Below, piece after piece: positions 45,428 through 55,817 of a DNA stretch of 64,000 nucleotides (positions are counted from its first letter, which is position 1; the number at the start of each line of letters is the position of its first letter). The DNA is taken from positions 22,423-86,422 of the forward strand of contig JAEYTY010000063.1 of the NCBI GenBank assembly GCA_023433775.1, in the 5' to 3' direction. The translations under genes were made by a program, and so were the position numbers. The notes under the pieces are model-generated. The model saw only the letters and a list, made by a program, of their open reading frames with translations, searched no databases and was not told where the DNA came from. This stretch comes from Pseudomonadota bacterium. GTDB lineage: Bacteria > Pseudomonadota > Alphaproteobacteria > Rhizobiales > Devosiaceae.

Positions 45428-46228
45428 TCAGTGCAAAATCTGGCTCAGGAACAGCTTGGTGCGTTCGTGCTGCGGATTGGAGAAGAATTTCTCCGGCTCA
45501 TTCTGCTCGATAATCTGGCCCTGATCCATGAAGATGACTCGGTTGGCGACCTGACGGGCAAAGCCCATTTCGTGGGTCACGCAGATCATGGTCATGCCTT
45601 CTTCGGCAAGGCTGATCATCACTTCCAGCACTTCCTTGACCATTTCCGGATCGAGCGCCGAAGTCGGCTCGTCGAAAAGCATGATGCGCGGCTGCATACA
45701 GAGCGAGCGGGCGATGGCCACGCGCTGCTGCTGACCGCCAGAAAGCTGGCCGGGGAACTTGTTGGCTTGCTCTGGAATCTTGACGCGCTCGAGATAGTGC
45801 ATGGCCGTGGCCTCGGCCTCGACCTTGGGCACGCCCCGCACCCAGATGGGCGCCAGGGTGAGATTTTGCAGAATGGTCAGATGCGGGAAGAGGTTGAAGT
45901 GCTGGAACACCATGCCGACTTCACGGCGCACCTCGTCGATGCGCTTGAGATCGGCTGTCAGCTCGGTCCCGTTGACGATGATCTGACCTTCCTGGTGCTC
46001 CTCCAGGCGGTTGATGCAGCGGATCAGCGTGGACTTGCCCGAACCAGAAGGGCCGGCGATGACGATGCGCTCGCCCTCCATCACCCTGAGGTTGATGTCG
46101 CGCAGCACATGGAAGTCGGAATACCATTTGTGCATTCCGATAACGTCGATCGCCACATTGGTGCTCGACACTTTCATCTGGGACGTGTTGACGGCCCGTT
46201 CGACGGTAGTTTCGGAAACCTGAGACAT
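45428..46228 (-). CDS. aapP: General L-amino-acid ABC transporter ATP-binding protein
   Basis: ATPase of the Aap-type polar amino-acid importer, 266 residues. Motifs are Walker [10 protein letters not shown] followed by [15 protein letters not shown]-loop [13 protein letters not shown], signature [15 protein letters not shown], Walker [17 protein letters not shown] and H-loop [12 protein letters not shown]. The start at 46228 has AGGTAG upstream and lies six bases past the aapM stop; the longer frame to 46363 overlaps aapM. It is the last gene of aapJQMP. Confidence 0.96.
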   Translation of the reverse strand: MSQVSETTVERAVNTSQMKVSSTNVAIDVIGMHKWYSDFHVLRDINLRVMEGERIVIAGPSGSGKSTLIRCINRLEEHQEGQIIVNGTELTADLKRIDEVRREVGMVFQHFNLFPHLTILQNLTLAPIWVRGVPKVEAEATAMHYLERVKIPEQANKFPGQLSGGQQQRVAIARSLCMQPRIMLFDEPTSALDPEMVKEVLEVMISLAEEGMTMICVTHEMGFARQVANRVIFMDQGQIIEQNEPEKFFSNPQHERTKLFLSQILH

Positions 46229-46233
46229 TGTAA

Positions 46234-47361
46234 CTACCTCTTGTAGCCAGTGTTGAGACGGCGCTCCATCCACATGGAGTAACGCGACATACCAAAGCAG
46301 AAGACCCAGAAGACCATGGCGGCAAAGATATAGCCGGTGGTCGCCGTATTGGCCGACTGCCACTCAAGCGCGGAGTCGTTCTTGGTTTTGACCGCTTCAA
46401 GCAGGTCTTTCATACCCACGATGTAGACGAGCGACGTATCCTTGAAGAGCGAGATGAAGTTATTCACGATGCCCGGAATGACGTGCTTGAGCGCTTGGGG
46501 CAGGATGATGAAATACATCCGCTGCCAATAGCTCATGCCCAATGACTCGGCGGCTTCATATTGTCCGCGCGGAATGGCCTGCAAGCCGCCGCGCACCACT
46601 TCGGCCATATAGGCCGCGGTGAACAGCGTCACACCCACCAGGGCCCGAAGCAGCTTATCCACCGTCATGCCTTGAGGCATGAACAAGGGCAGCATGATCG
46701 AGGCCATGAACAGGATGGTGATCAGCGGAACGGCGCGGATCAACTCGATGAAGGCAATGCAGAGCGTCTTGATGACCGGCAGTTTGGACTGCCGCCCCAG
46801 GGCCAGGATGATGCCGATGGGGAAAGACAGCGTGATGCCGACGACGGAGATGATCAGCGTGATCAGCAGGCCGCCCCACTTTTCGGTCGGGATTTCCCGC
46901 AGGCCAAACATGCCGCCAGCAAGCAGGATGTAGCTGATGATCGGATAGACGAAGAGGAAGAGCACCGCATTGGTGCGCTTGAAGGGCACGGACGGAATAA
47001 GCAGCGGAATGAACAGGACCGCGCCAAGGGCGAAGACGATGTTCGGGCGCCATTGCTCGGGAATGTCATAGAAGCCGTAGATGAAGAACTCCATCTCGCT
47101 TGAGATGTAAGCCCAACACGCGCCAGCGGTTTCCATGCGACATTGCTCGACGGTTCCCCCTGGCGGCACAGCATTGCCGACAAAGTAGCCGTAAAGCGGC
47201 GGCACGACCCAGAAGAGAAAGGCCAGACCAAGCAAGGTCAGGACTGAATCGAGCGGGGTCGCGAAGAGGTTTTTGCGCGCCCATGCCATTGCACCACTGG
47301 TGCGGTGCGGCGGGGGCTTGGCTCCAACCATGTCGGAGCGGACGAATCCAATATCTGTCAT
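46234..47361 (-). CDS. aapM: General L-amino-acid ABC transporter permease AapM
   Basis: Second permease subunit, 375 residues. Hydrophobic segments run throughout, and the permease signature region includes [20 protein letters not shown] and the EAA-type loop [28 protein letters not shown] large periplasmic loop lies between the first two helices, typical of AapM. It starts 10 bp past the aapQ stop and runs into aapP with five bases between. Confidence 0.95.
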   Translation of the reverse strand: MTDIGFVRSDMVGAKPPPHRTSGAMAWARKNLFATPLDSVLTLLGLAFLFWVVPPLYGYFVGNAVPPGGTVEQCRMETAGACWAYISSEMEFFIYGFYDIPEQWRPNIVFALGAVLFIPLLIPSVPFKRTNAVLFLFVYPIISYILLAGGMFGLREIPTEKWGGLLITLIISVVGITLSFPIGIILALGRQSKLPVIKTLCIAFIELIRAVPLITILFMASIMLPLFMPQGMTVDKLLRALVGVTLFTAAYMAEVVRGGLQAIPRGQYEAAESLGMSYWQRMYFIILPQALKHVIPGIVNNFISLFKDTSLVYIVGMKDLLEAVKTKNDSALEWQSANTATTGYIFAAMVFWVFCFGMSRYSMWMERRLNTGYKR

Positions 47362-47371
47362 GGCCGGGCTC

Positions 47372-48562
47372 CTACCGTTCCACCAGGCTGACGCGGGCGT
47401 TGTACCAGTTCATGATCAACGAGGTCAGCAGCGAGAAGGTGAGATAGACCAGCATCACCATGGCGATACATTCGATGGCGCGGCCAGTCTGGTTGAGCGA
47501 AGTTCCGGCAAAGACGTTGACCAGCTCCGGATAGCCGATGGCGGCGCCCAGAGACGAGTTTTTGGTCAGGTTGAGATATTGGCTGGTCAGCGGCGGAACA
47601 ATCACCCGCATGGCCTGTGGGACGATGACCAGGCGAAGCCGGTCGCCTTCCTTGAGACCCAGAGACTGGGCCGCTTCTGTCTGACCATGGTTCACGGCCT
47701 GGATGCCGCCGCGAACGGTCTCGGCGATGAAGCCGGCCGTGTAGATGGTTAGGCCGAAGAGCAGAGCCAGAAATTCGGGTGGCAATTGAATGCCGCCACG
47801 GAAGTTGAAGCGCTCAAGCACGGGCGCCTGGAACTCGACACTCGCCCCACTGACGATGAAAACCAGTGTCGGCAAGACGATCAGCACCGCCAGCGACGTC
47901 AGGAAAACCGGAAAGCGCTTTCCGGTGGCCTCCAGGCGCTTGCGCGCCCAATAGCGGATGAGCAGCACGCCTGCGATGGCGAGGGCCAGCCCGACCCAGA
48001 CAAAGCCGAATTGCTCGTCGGGAAAAGGCTTTGGCACATAGATGCCGCGCTGATTGATGAAAGAATCGAAGGGCAGCAGGATGGATTCCCGCACCGCCGG
48101 CATCGCCTTGAGAACAGCGAAGTACCAGAAGAACAGCTGCAGCAGCAGCGGGATGTTGCGGATGACTTCCACATAGATCGTGGCAAGACCGGAAACGATG
48201 AAATTGCTGCTGAGGCGCGCGATACCAATGGTGAAACCGAGAATGGTCGCGAGGACAATGCCGATAAAGGCCACCAGCAAGGTGTTGGTTATGCCGACAA
48301 GGAACGCTTCCCAATAGATGGATGCGCGCGTCCATGGAAACAGCGAAAAGCTGATGTCAAAGCCGGCGGTCTTCCAGAGAAAATCAAAGCCGGTCGTCTT
48401 GTTTTGTGCCGACAGGTTGGCGGCAGTGTTGCCAATGATCCAGAGGATAAAGGCGAGCAGCAATGCCCCGACGACGATCTGATAGATAATGCCGCGAATA
48501 ACCGGATCGTTGAAAAACGAAACCCGGGGAGCCGCGACGGGCCCCGTATCAAGTGTGGTCAT
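47372..48562 (-). CDS. aapQ: General L-amino-acid ABC transporter permease AapQ
   Basis: First permease subunit, 396 residues, paired with AapM. It shows YVEVIRNIPLLLQLFFWYF, YTAGFIAETVRGGIQAVNHG and QTEAAQSLGLKEGDRLRLV, the EAA loop that contacts the ATPase. The long loop before the C-terminal helices is typical of AapQ. It lies 116 bp downstream of aapJ across a terminator-like hairpin. Confidence 0.95.
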   Translation of the reverse strand: MTTLDTGPVAAPRVSFFNDPVIRGIIYQIVVGALLLAFILWIIGNTAANLSAQNKTTGFDFLWKTAGFDISFSLFPWTRASIYWEAFLVGITNTLLVAFIGIVLATILGFTIGIARLSSNFIVSGLATIYVEVIRNIPLLLQLFFWYFAVLKAMPAVRESILLPFDSFINQRGIYVPKPFPDEQFGFVWVGLALAIAGVLLIRYWARKRLEATGKRFPVFLTSLAVLIVLPTLVFIVSGASVEFQAPVLERFNFRGGIQLPPEFLALLFGLTIYTAGFIAETVRGGIQAVNHGQTEAAQSLGLKEGDRLRLVIVPQAMRVIVPPLTSQYLNLTKNSSLGAAIGYPELVNVFAGTSLNQTGRAIECIAMVMLVYLTFSLLTSLIMNWYNARVSLVER

Positions 48563-48644
48563 GTGTCAGTTACCCCAGCCGCAAGACACGGCAATTTCCC
48601 AGACCGCCCCAGACGGTGAACGGGAAATGGCGGAACAAAATGAG

Positions 48645-48668
48645 CCGGCGCCCCAGAAGGAGCGCCGG
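48645..48668 (-). terminator. Hairpin between aapJ and aapQ
   Basis: Seven-bp stem (CCGGCGC, 48645-48651, with GCGCCGG, 48662-48668) extended past a mismatch. Read on the minus strand it is followed by CTCATTTTGTT. It probably terminates part of the transcripts, so that aapJ is made in excess of the permease genes. Confidence 0.6.
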
Positions 48669-48678
48669 ACCAATATTG

Positions 48679-49695
48679 TTAGCGGATCGGCGGGGAGTAC
48701 TGGATGCCGCCGTCGCTCCACAGGGCATTCAGACCACGCTCAAGACCAATCGGGGTATCCGGACCGACGTTACGGTCGTAGGTTTCGGCATAGTTACCGA
48801 CCAGCTTGATGACCTGGTAAGCCCAGTCCTTGGTCAGACCGATGGAAGCACCGAAGTCGCCTTCAACGCCGAGAAGACGCTTGATGGCCGGATTGTCCGA
48901 GCCGAGCATTTCGTCAACATTGGCCTGCGACACGCCGAGTTCTTCAGCTTCGAGAAGCGAGAAATAGGTCCAGCGAGCGATGTTGAACCACTGGGAATCA
49001 CCGGCGCGAACGACGGGACCAAGCGGCTCCTTGGAGATGATTTCGGGCAGGATGATGTGGTCATCCGGATTGCCGAACTTGGAACGCTCAGCGGCGAGAG
49101 CCGAGGAGTCCGTGGTGTAAACGTCGCAGCGGCCATCTTCATAGGCCTTCACGACTTCGTCCTGGTCAACGAACACGACCGTGTTGAACTCCATGCCATT
49201 GGCGGCAAAGTAGTCAGCGGCGTTCAGTTCGGTGGTGGTGCCGGATTCGATACAGATAGCGGCGCCGGACAGGTCGAGAGCCGAATCGATGCCGTCTTCC
49301 TTGCGGACCATGAAGCCCTGACCATCATAGAACATGGTGCCGACGAAGCTGATGCCCAGCTGGGTGTCGCGGCTCATGGTCCAGGTGGTGGTGCGCGACA
49401 GAACGTCGACTTCACCAGCGGAAAGCGCGGTGAAACGCTCCTGGCTGGTCAGCGAGGTAAAGCGGACAGCGTCTGCATCGTTGAAGATGGCGGCTGCGAG
49501 AGCGCGGCAGTAGTCGACTTCAATACCGGTCCAAATATTATTGGAGTCGGGGGCAGAGAAGCCGGGCACGCCACTGGTCACGCCGCACTGCACGTAGCCC
49601 TTGGCCTTTACGTCATCGAGAATGGCCGCCTGGGCAGCCGTCGCACCGAGACCCAGCGAGGCCGCGACTGCGATCGTTACGAGCGTCTTTTGCAT
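48679..49695 (-). CDS. aapJ: General L-amino-acid-binding periplasmic protein AapJ
   Basis: Solute-binding protein of the Aap importer, 338 residues. The signal peptide is MQKTLVTIAVAASLGLGA, cleaved after AQA. The mature part has ILDDVKAKGYVQCGVTSGVPGF, WTGIEVDYCRALAAAIF and EDGRCDVYTTDSSALAAERS. It is the first gene of aapJQMP; the promoter should lie in the 223 bp shared with the divergent metC-like gene. A paralogue is encoded at 43928. Confidence 0.95.
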   Translation of the reverse strand: MQKTLVTIAVAASLGLGATAAQAAILDDVKAKGYVQCGVTSGVPGFSAPDSNNIWTGIEVDYCRALAAAIFNDADAVRFTSLTSQERFTALSAGEVDVLSRTTTWTMSRDTQLGISFVGTMFYDGQGFMVRKEDGIDSALDLSGAAICIESGTTTELNAADYFAANGMEFNTVVFVDQDEVVKAYEDGRCDVYTTDSSALAAERSKFGNPDDHIILPEIISKEPLGPVVRAGDSQWFNIARWTYFSLLEAEELGVSQANVDEMLGSDNPAIKRLLGVEGDFGASIGLTKDWAYQVIKLVGNYAETYDRNVGPDTPIGLERGLNALWSDGGIQYSPPIR

Positions 49696-49918
49696 TTATT
49701 TGCCTTCTTTGTTTCCTGACCCTGTGTACCGAAATTTCTTCCGAGCCTGGGCTGCGGCGATTTCGGTGGCACCTCCGACTTTGTCGCCGGGTATGATGCT
49801 GTTAAACATGCAAACCCCAATTGACCGTAACGTCAAGGGCAGAAGGCGCATTGGGACAACGAAGCTGTCGCTTTTTTAGTCATGCGCCGCACTTGACCTG
49901 TTTTTGAGCAAACCCATC

Positions 49919-51106
49919 ATGACCGACACTAAGCGCAAAAATGACTCGCCCGCCTCGGTGGACACGACGCTGACCCATGCCGGGCGATCGCCGGACGATC
50001 ATTTCGGCTTCGTCAATACGCCGGTCTATCGCGGGTCGACGGTGCTGTTCAAAACGCTGGCCGACCTCGAAGCGCAGACGCAGAAATATCTCTATGGGCG
50101 GGCGGGCAACCCGACCACGCAGGGCGTGGAAGAAACCATCACAATCCTTGAGGGAGCCCATAAAACCCGGCTGGTTCCGTCGGGCCTGGCGGCCATTACC
50201 ATCGCGCTGATGGCGTGTGTACGCAGCGGGGACGATGTGCTGATCAGCGACAGCGCCTATGAGCCGGGCCGCAAATTCGGCGATGGATTCCTGGAGCGCA
50301 TGGGCGTTTCGGTGCGCTATTACGATCCGCATATCGGGGCTGGTCTTGCCGACCTGATGCGGCCCAATACGCGCGCCGTGCTGGCCGAGAGCCCTGGCTC
50401 TCTGACATTTGAAGTGCAGGACATTCCCGCGCTGGCGCAGGCTGCCCATGCAGGCGGTGCACGGCTGATTGTGGATAACAGCTGGGCCAGCCCGCTTTAT
50501 CACCAGCCGCTCAAGCTCGGGGTGGACATCGTGGTTCACGCCGCAACCAAGATGTTCGTCGGGCACTCGGACGCGTTTGCGGGGACGATCTCGACGACGG
50601 AGGACGCGTGGGAGGATGTGGAGAAAATCCGCGCGCTGCTGGGATTTTTCACCTCGGGCGATGACGCATTTCTTGTAGCGCGCGGGCTCAAGACCCTGGC
50701 GATCCGGATGGCGGCGCATCAGGAGCGGGCTCTGGAAATTGCCCAATGGCTGGTGGCGCAAGAGGAGGTTGTGCAGGTGCTGCACCCTGCCCTGCCGAGC
50801 CACCCTGATCACGCTTTGTGGAAACGCGATTTCACGGGCTCGGGCAGCCTCTTCGGCTTCATCCTCGCCCCGGCGCCGCGCGAATCGGTGGCGGCTTTTG
50901 TTGATCAGTTCGAGCTGATCACCATGGGTTATTCATGGGGTGGCTATGAAAGCCTCTGCCTGCCCGTGAAGCCGGGCAAGGCGCGCACGGTGATCCCCTG
51001 GGCACATGAAGGCAATTTGTTCCGCCTGCATGTTGGCCTCGAGGGCGTCGAGGACCTCAAGGCCGATCTGGCGGCGGGGTTGGAGCGTTATGCCCGCGCC
51101 CGATAA
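49919..51106 (+). CDS. metC: Cystathionine beta-lyase-like PLP enzyme
   Basis: Cys/Met metabolism PLP-dependent enzyme of 395 residues. It shows TPVYRGSTVLF, the phosphate-binding YGRAGNPTTQ, VDNSWASPLY, and the PLP lysine in HAATKMFVGHSDAF. These favour cystathionine beta-lyase (homocysteine formation) over gamma-type relatives, but the exact reaction is inferred. The ATG at 49919 is preferred to a TTG at 49904. The last 50 bp overlap the 3' end of the convergent PAP2 gene. Confidence 0.9.
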   Translation: MTDTKRKNDSPASVDTTLTHAGRSPDDHFGFVNTPVYRGSTVLFKTLADLEAQTQKYLYGRAGNPTTQGVEETITILEGAHKTRLVPSGLAAITIALMACVRSGDDVLISDSAYEPGRKFGDGFLERMGVSVRYYDPHIGAGLADLMRPNTRAVLAESPGSLTFEVQDIPALAQAAHAGGARLIVDNSWASPLYHQPLKLGVDIVVHAATKMFVGHSDAFAGTISTTEDAWEDVEKIRALLGFFTSGDDAFLVARGLKTLAIRMAAHQERALEIAQWLVAQEEVVQVLHPALPSHPDHALWKRDFTGSGSLFGFILAPAPRESVAAFVDQFELITMGYSWGGYESLCLPVKPGKARTVIPWAHEGNLFRLHVGLEGVEDLKADLAAGLERYARAR

Positions 51107-51821
51107 GGCTGGGAATGGCTGTTAAGGGGCGGCGGATAATGCGGCCATCTGCAGTGCGTTCGAACAGCCATGACCGGCTGGCGAAGAAGTTGCGCACGCA
51201 ATAGGTGCCCAGCATCCCCACGACCACACCGGCCAGCACATCGCTGGGATAGTGCATTCCCACCGGAACGCGGGAGAAGGAGACGATCAGGCCTATGGCC
51301 AGGAAGGGCCAGAAGAGGCGCGGCCAGAGGAAGCCTATGACGAAGGCCATGGCGATTGCCGTCGCTGAATGACCGCTTGGGAAGCTCTGGAATGTCCAGT
51401 CATTGAGGATGTTCTGGAATGAAAAAGCGCCTTCGGCCTCGAATTCGGTCGGCCGTGCGCGCCCTATCAGGCGCTTCAGTAAATTGGTCGCGAGGCCGGG
51501 CAGGCCAACGCCGACAAAAATGAATGCCGAAACCAGCGCCACCTCACCGGCCACCATGCGCCACAGGCCGCGAAGCGCGAACATCAGCAGGCGGGCAAGA
51601 ATTAGGACTGCAAGGCTGGGGATAAGGACCCAATCCGAGAGCCCATAATCGGTGATTAAAAAGAACGGCGCACGCCATGAGTCGGGCCAGCCAATAGCAC
51701 CGCGCGACGCCCATGTGTCGATTGCGGCCAGCGCGGCAATCATCAGGACAAGAGCTGCAAGGGCCCAGGGCCAGTTGCGTCGATCAAGGCCCAGCGGCCA
51801 TGGCTTGGTGATATCAAACAT
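51057..51821 (-). CDS. PAP2-family membrane phosphatase
   Basis: A 254-residue inner-membrane phosphatase with five or six helices. The three PAP2 motifs are present: KRLIGRARP near residue 118, SFPSGHSATAIA near 148, and SRVPVGMHYPSDV near 192. Likely substrates are lipid phosphates or undecaprenyl pyrophosphate, but the sequence does not decide. The start at 51821 gives the first helix directly; the longer frame runs into tRNA-Pro. It overlaps the end of the metC-like gene by 50 bp. Confidence 0.9.
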   Translation of the reverse strand: MFDITKPWPLGLDRRNWPWALAALVLMIAALAAIDTWASRGAIGWPDSWRAPFFLITDYGLSDWVLIPSLAVLILARLLMFALRGLWRMVAGEVALVSAFIFVGVGLPGLATNLLKRLIGRARPTEFEAEGAFSFQNILNDWTFQSFPSGHSATAIAMAFVIGFLWPRLFWPFLAIGLIVSFSRVPVGMHYPSDVLAGVVVGMLGTYCVRNFFASRSWLFERTADGRIIRRPLTAIPSLIGRGHNAPTPPPDRP

Positions 51822-51923
51822 GATGCGGTTTTCCCCTGCCCCGCCAAAAGCGTCAAGTACGCACAGGGTTAGCGATCGGCCTTGCCCTTTGTTTCCGAAC
51901 AGGCTAACGGACAGTGGCGATTT

Positions 51924-52000
51924 CGGAGTGTAGCTCAGCCTGGTAGAGCACCGGTTTTGGGAACCGGGGGTCCAAAGTTCGAATCTTTGTACTCCGACCA
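51924..52000 (+). tRNA. tRNA-Pro (TGG anticodon)
   Basis: The 77-nt cloverleaf has acceptor CGGAGTG/TACTCCG, anticodon loop TTTGGGA, T-loop AGTTCGAATCT and an encoded CCA. Confidence 0.97.
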
Positions 52001-52027
52001 TCGCCCGCATAGTGTTGAGGACTTTGC

Positions 52028-52333
52028 ATGACCGCGCGAATCTATCGTCCAGCCCGCAACGCGATGCAGTCGGGCAAGGGCAAGTCTAAGGCCTGGCTTC
52101 TGGTGTATGAGCCGGAAGTGCCGCGCAGCATAGATCCGCTGATGGGCTATACGAGCAGCAGCGATATGCGCCAGCAGGTCCGCCTGTCGTTTGAGACACA
52201 GGAAGAAGCCGAGGCTTATGCCCAGCGCAACGGCATCCCCTATTCCGTGCAACCTGCCCATGATGCGACGGCAAAGCGCGTGAGCTATCCGGACAATTTC
52301 CGTTCTGACCGGAAGACACCCTGGACGCACTGA
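52028..52333 (+). CDS. NDUFS4-like complex I accessory subunit
   Basis: A 101-residue protein of the ETC complex I subunit conserved region, related to the mitochondrial 18-kDa subunit NDUFS4. It shows ARIYRPARNAMQSGKGKSKAWLL, DPLMGYTSSSDMRQQVRLSF, and the C-terminal KRVSYPDNFRSDRKTPWTH. These proteins sit on the peripheral arm of NADH:quinone oxidoreductase. It starts 28 bp after tRNA-Pro and may be cotranscribed with it. Confidence 0.93.
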   Translation: MTARIYRPARNAMQSGKGKSKAWLLVYEPEVPRSIDPLMGYTSSSDMRQQVRLSFETQEEAEAYAQRNGIPYSVQPAHDATAKRVSYPDNFRSDRKTPWTH

Positions 52334-52435
52334 GCTCCTGACGAATTGATTCCACCAGGCGCCGCAAGAGATTGCGGCGCTTTGTTTTTTTGCGATACTT
52401 CGGACATAACCGACGATCAAAAGCGGAGAAAAGTC

Positions 52436-53302
52436 ATGTCCCTGAAACGCCTGATCGCCGGCACGGCACTGGCCCTCCTCGCCAGCAGCAGCGCGATGGC
52501 TGCACCGGCCCTTTGGAGGGTGAGCGACGCGGATAGCTCGATCTGGCTGTTTGGCTCGGTGCACCTGCTCAAGCCTGGTACGGACTGGCGGACACAATTG
52601 TTCGATGACCTGCTGGTGACTGTCGACAAGGTCTATTTCGAGGCCGATGTGGGCGCGGAGTCACAGGCGCAGATTGCGCCCCTGACTTTTGAGGTTGGGT
52701 ATTATCGCGACGGGACATTGCTCAGCCAGCGGCTTGACGATGAAACGATGGCGCAGCTGCGCGAAGTGGCCAGTGCGTTTGACCTGCCCGTCCCTCTCCT
52801 GCTGATCATGCGCCCATGGATGGTGGCGACGACCCTTAGCGTTCTGGGACTGACCGAGGATGACTATGATCCGCAGCTCGGCGTCGAACTGGTATTGGGT
52901 GCAGAGGTCGAGAAGGCGCGCAGCTTTTATCTCGAGACGCCAGAGGAGCAGATCATGATGCTGTCCGGTGGCGATGAGAGCGAGGAAATCTCGATGCTGA
53001 AGGCAACGCTCGACAGCATGGATACGATGAGCGCGGATATCGAGCGCATGGTGGACGCCTGGCTGGCGGGCACGCCCGAACAATTGGGCGAGGAATTCAT
53101 GGCGCAGATGGGCGGCTATGACGAAAGCTTCGTCACGCGGCTGATCGACGAGCGCAATGCCAATTGGGCCGAGCAGATTGAGCAGATGCTGGAAAAGAAT
53201 GAGGAAGCGCTGCTGGTGGTTGGCGCGGCGCATCTGATCGGCGATGTCAGCGTGGTGAAAATGCTGGAAGACAAAGGCTTTACCAGCGAACGCGTGCAGT
53301 AA
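52436..53302 (+). CDS. TraB/GumN family protein, exported
   Basis: A 288-residue protein of the TraB/PrgY/GumN family. The start at 52436 has GGAG upstream and gives a signal peptide ending AMA (SSSAMAAPA). Family features are WLFGSVHLLKPG near residue 38, YFEADVG, and the terminal LLVVGAAHLIGDVSVVKMLEDKGF. The conserved GxxH and Glu residues resemble an erythromycin esterase/metalloprotease-like site, but the function is unproven. It converges on the sugar operon with a strong hairpin between. Confidence 0.87.
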   Translation: MSLKRLIAGTALALLASSSAMAAPALWRVSDADSSIWLFGSVHLLKPGTDWRTQLFDDLLVTVDKVYFEADVGAESQAQIAPLTFEVGYYRDGTLLSQRLDDETMAQLREVASAFDLPVPLLLIMRPWMVATTLSVLGLTEDDYDPQLGVELVLGAEVEKARSFYLETPEEQIMMLSGGDESEEISMLKATLDSMDTMSADIERMVDAWLAGTPEQLGEEFMAQMGGYDESFVTRLIDERNANWAEQIEQMLEKNEEALLVVGAAHLIGDVSVVKMLEDKGFTSERVQ

Positions 53303-53305
53303 GGC

Positions 53306-53329
53306 GGCTGCCCGGCGAACCGGGCAGCC
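53306..53329. terminator. Bidirectional hairpin between convergent genes
   Basis: Perfect 10-bp stem GGCTGCCCGG (53306-53315) / CCGGGCAGCC (53320-53329) with a CGAA loop. It lies between the TraB/GumN gene and the end of the sugar operon. The T-run is weak on both sides. Confidence 0.65.
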
Positions 53330-53338
53330 ATGATTGCA

Positions 53339-54490
<1,152 letters not shown>

Positions 54491-54566
54491 TTTCGAGCTT
54501 CCCTTGATGCTTTAAGTGTTCGGTTGTGCAAATTGGTCGCCGCGCCTTAGCACCAGCGACCAATTC

Positions 54567-54583
54567 GTTAGCAGACTGTTAAC
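54567..54583. repeat. 17-bp near-palindrome, third copy
   Basis: GTTAGCAGACTGTTAAC lies between isomerase 1 and oxidoreductase 1, touching the isomerase stop. It belongs to the same family as 2463-2480 and 3264-3281. Confidence 0.7.
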
Positions 54584-55639
54584 CTAGAGGCCCAGCATCT
54601 TGCGGTTAGCGGCACGATCGGTGCCAGCAGCGGCAAAATCGTCGAAGGCCTTTTCGGTGACGCGGATGATGTAGCTCTTGATGAGCTCAGCGCCTTCACG
54701 GGCACCATCTTCCGGATGCTTGAGGGCGCATTCCCATTCGAGCACAGCCCAGCCCTTGAAGTCATATGCGGAGAGCTTGGAGAAGATCGAGGGGAAGTCC
54801 ACCTGGCCATCGCCGATGGAGCGGAAGCGCCCTGCCCGGTTCACCCAGGACTGGAAGCCAGAATAGACGCCCTGACGGCCCGAGGGATTGAACTCGGCGT
54901 CCTTGACGTGGAACATCTTGATCCGCTCGTGGTAGATGTCGATGTAGTCTAGATAGTCGAGGCACTGCAGCACGAAGTGGCTCGGATCGTAGAGCAGATT
55001 GGCGCGCGGGTGATTGTTCACGCGCTCGAGGAACATCTCGTAGGTGACGCCGTCGTGCAGATCTTCGCTGGGGTGGATTTCGTAGCAGACGTCGACGCCG
55101 TTGCGGTCGAATTCGTTGAGAATCGGGGTCCAGCGGCGGGCCAGTTCATCGAAGGCTTCTTCGACAAGGCCGGCGGGGCGCTGGGGGAACGGATAGAGGA
55201 AGGGCCAGGCCAGGGCGCCTGAGAAGGTGGCGTGGGCATCAAGGCCAAGATTCTGCGAGGCCTTGGCGGCCCACATCAGCTGCTGAACAGCCCATTCCTG
55301 GCGCGCCTTGGGATTGTTGTGGACGCTGGCGGGGGCAAAGCCATCCATCTGGGCGTCGTAGACCGGATGCACGGCAACGAGCTGGCCCTGAAGGTGGGTC
55401 GACAGCTCGGTGATTTCCATCCCGTGGCTCTGAACAATTCCCTTTATCTCGTCAGCATAGGCCTTTGAAGTTGCGGCCTTTTCGAGATCGATAAAGCTCG
55501 AAACCCAGGTCGGGATCTGGACGCCCTTGTAGCCGAGGCCAGCGGCCCAGCGGCAGATATTGTCGAGCGTATCGAACGGCGCCTTGTCGCCCGCAAACTG
55601 AGCGAGAAAGATCGCGGGACCCTTCAGGGTGGTTGGCAT
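54584..55639 (-). CDS. Sugar phosphate isomerase/epimerase family protein 1
   Basis: A TIM-barrel protein of 351 residues, AP endonuclease family 2-like. Visible features are LGYKGVQIPTW near residue 37, ITELSTHLQGQLVAVHP with possible metal ligands, VCYEIHPSEDLHDG, LYDPSHFVLQ, MFHVKDAEF and a terminal WAVLEWECALKHPEDGA. It sits between the two oxidoreductases. It could isomerise, epimerise or beta-eliminate a keto-sugar made by its partner; the substrate is unknown. Confidence 0.9.
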   Translation of the reverse strand: MPTTLKGPAIFLAQFAGDKAPFDTLDNICRWAAGLGYKGVQIPTWVSSFIDLEKAATSKAYADEIKGIVQSHGMEITELSTHLQGQLVAVHPVYDAQMDGFAPASVHNNPKARQEWAVQQLMWAAKASQNLGLDAHATFSGALAWPFLYPFPQRPAGLVEEAFDELARRWTPILNEFDRNGVDVCYEIHPSEDLHDGVTYEMFLERVNNHPRANLLYDPSHFVLQCLDYLDYIDIYHERIKMFHVKDAEFNPSGRQGVYSGFQSWVNRAGRFRSIGDGQVDFPSIFSKLSAYDFKGWAVLEWECALKHPEDGAREGAELIKSYIIRVTEKAFDDFAAAGTDRAANRKMLGL

Positions 55640-55720
55640 GTGGTCTCTCCTCTATACGGCCCCGCGCAGCGAATCGGAGCCCTGTTGCCTTGCGGGTCGT
55701 TACTGCCCGCATGAAATGAC

Positions 55721-55744
55721 GGGCGGCGGATAGACCCGCCGCCC
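55721..55744 (-). terminator. Intra-operon hairpin upstream of isomerase 1
   Basis: Nine-bp stem GGGCGGCGG (55721-55729) / CCGCCGCCC (55736-55744), in the 178-bp gap between oxidoreductase 2 and isomerase 1. It may tune distal expression. Confidence 0.55.
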
Positions 55745-55750
55745 TGACAT

Positions 55751-55766
55751 GTTAGCAGACAGTTTT
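55751..55766. repeat. Partial fourth copy of the 17-bp motif
   Basis: GTTAGCAGACAGTTTT keeps the left half of the motif exactly while the right half is diverged. It lies next to the hairpin at 55721-55744. Confidence 0.5.
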
Positions 55767-55817
55767 GACCGGCGCATGGCACCTGTCAATGAGGTACGTC
55801 CATCAAACCGATTTTGG

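Noticed and set aside
51057..51106. 50-bp overlap of the metC-like and PAP2 genes
   Set aside because: Convergent 3' overlaps of this size are common in compact genomes; both proteins end normally.
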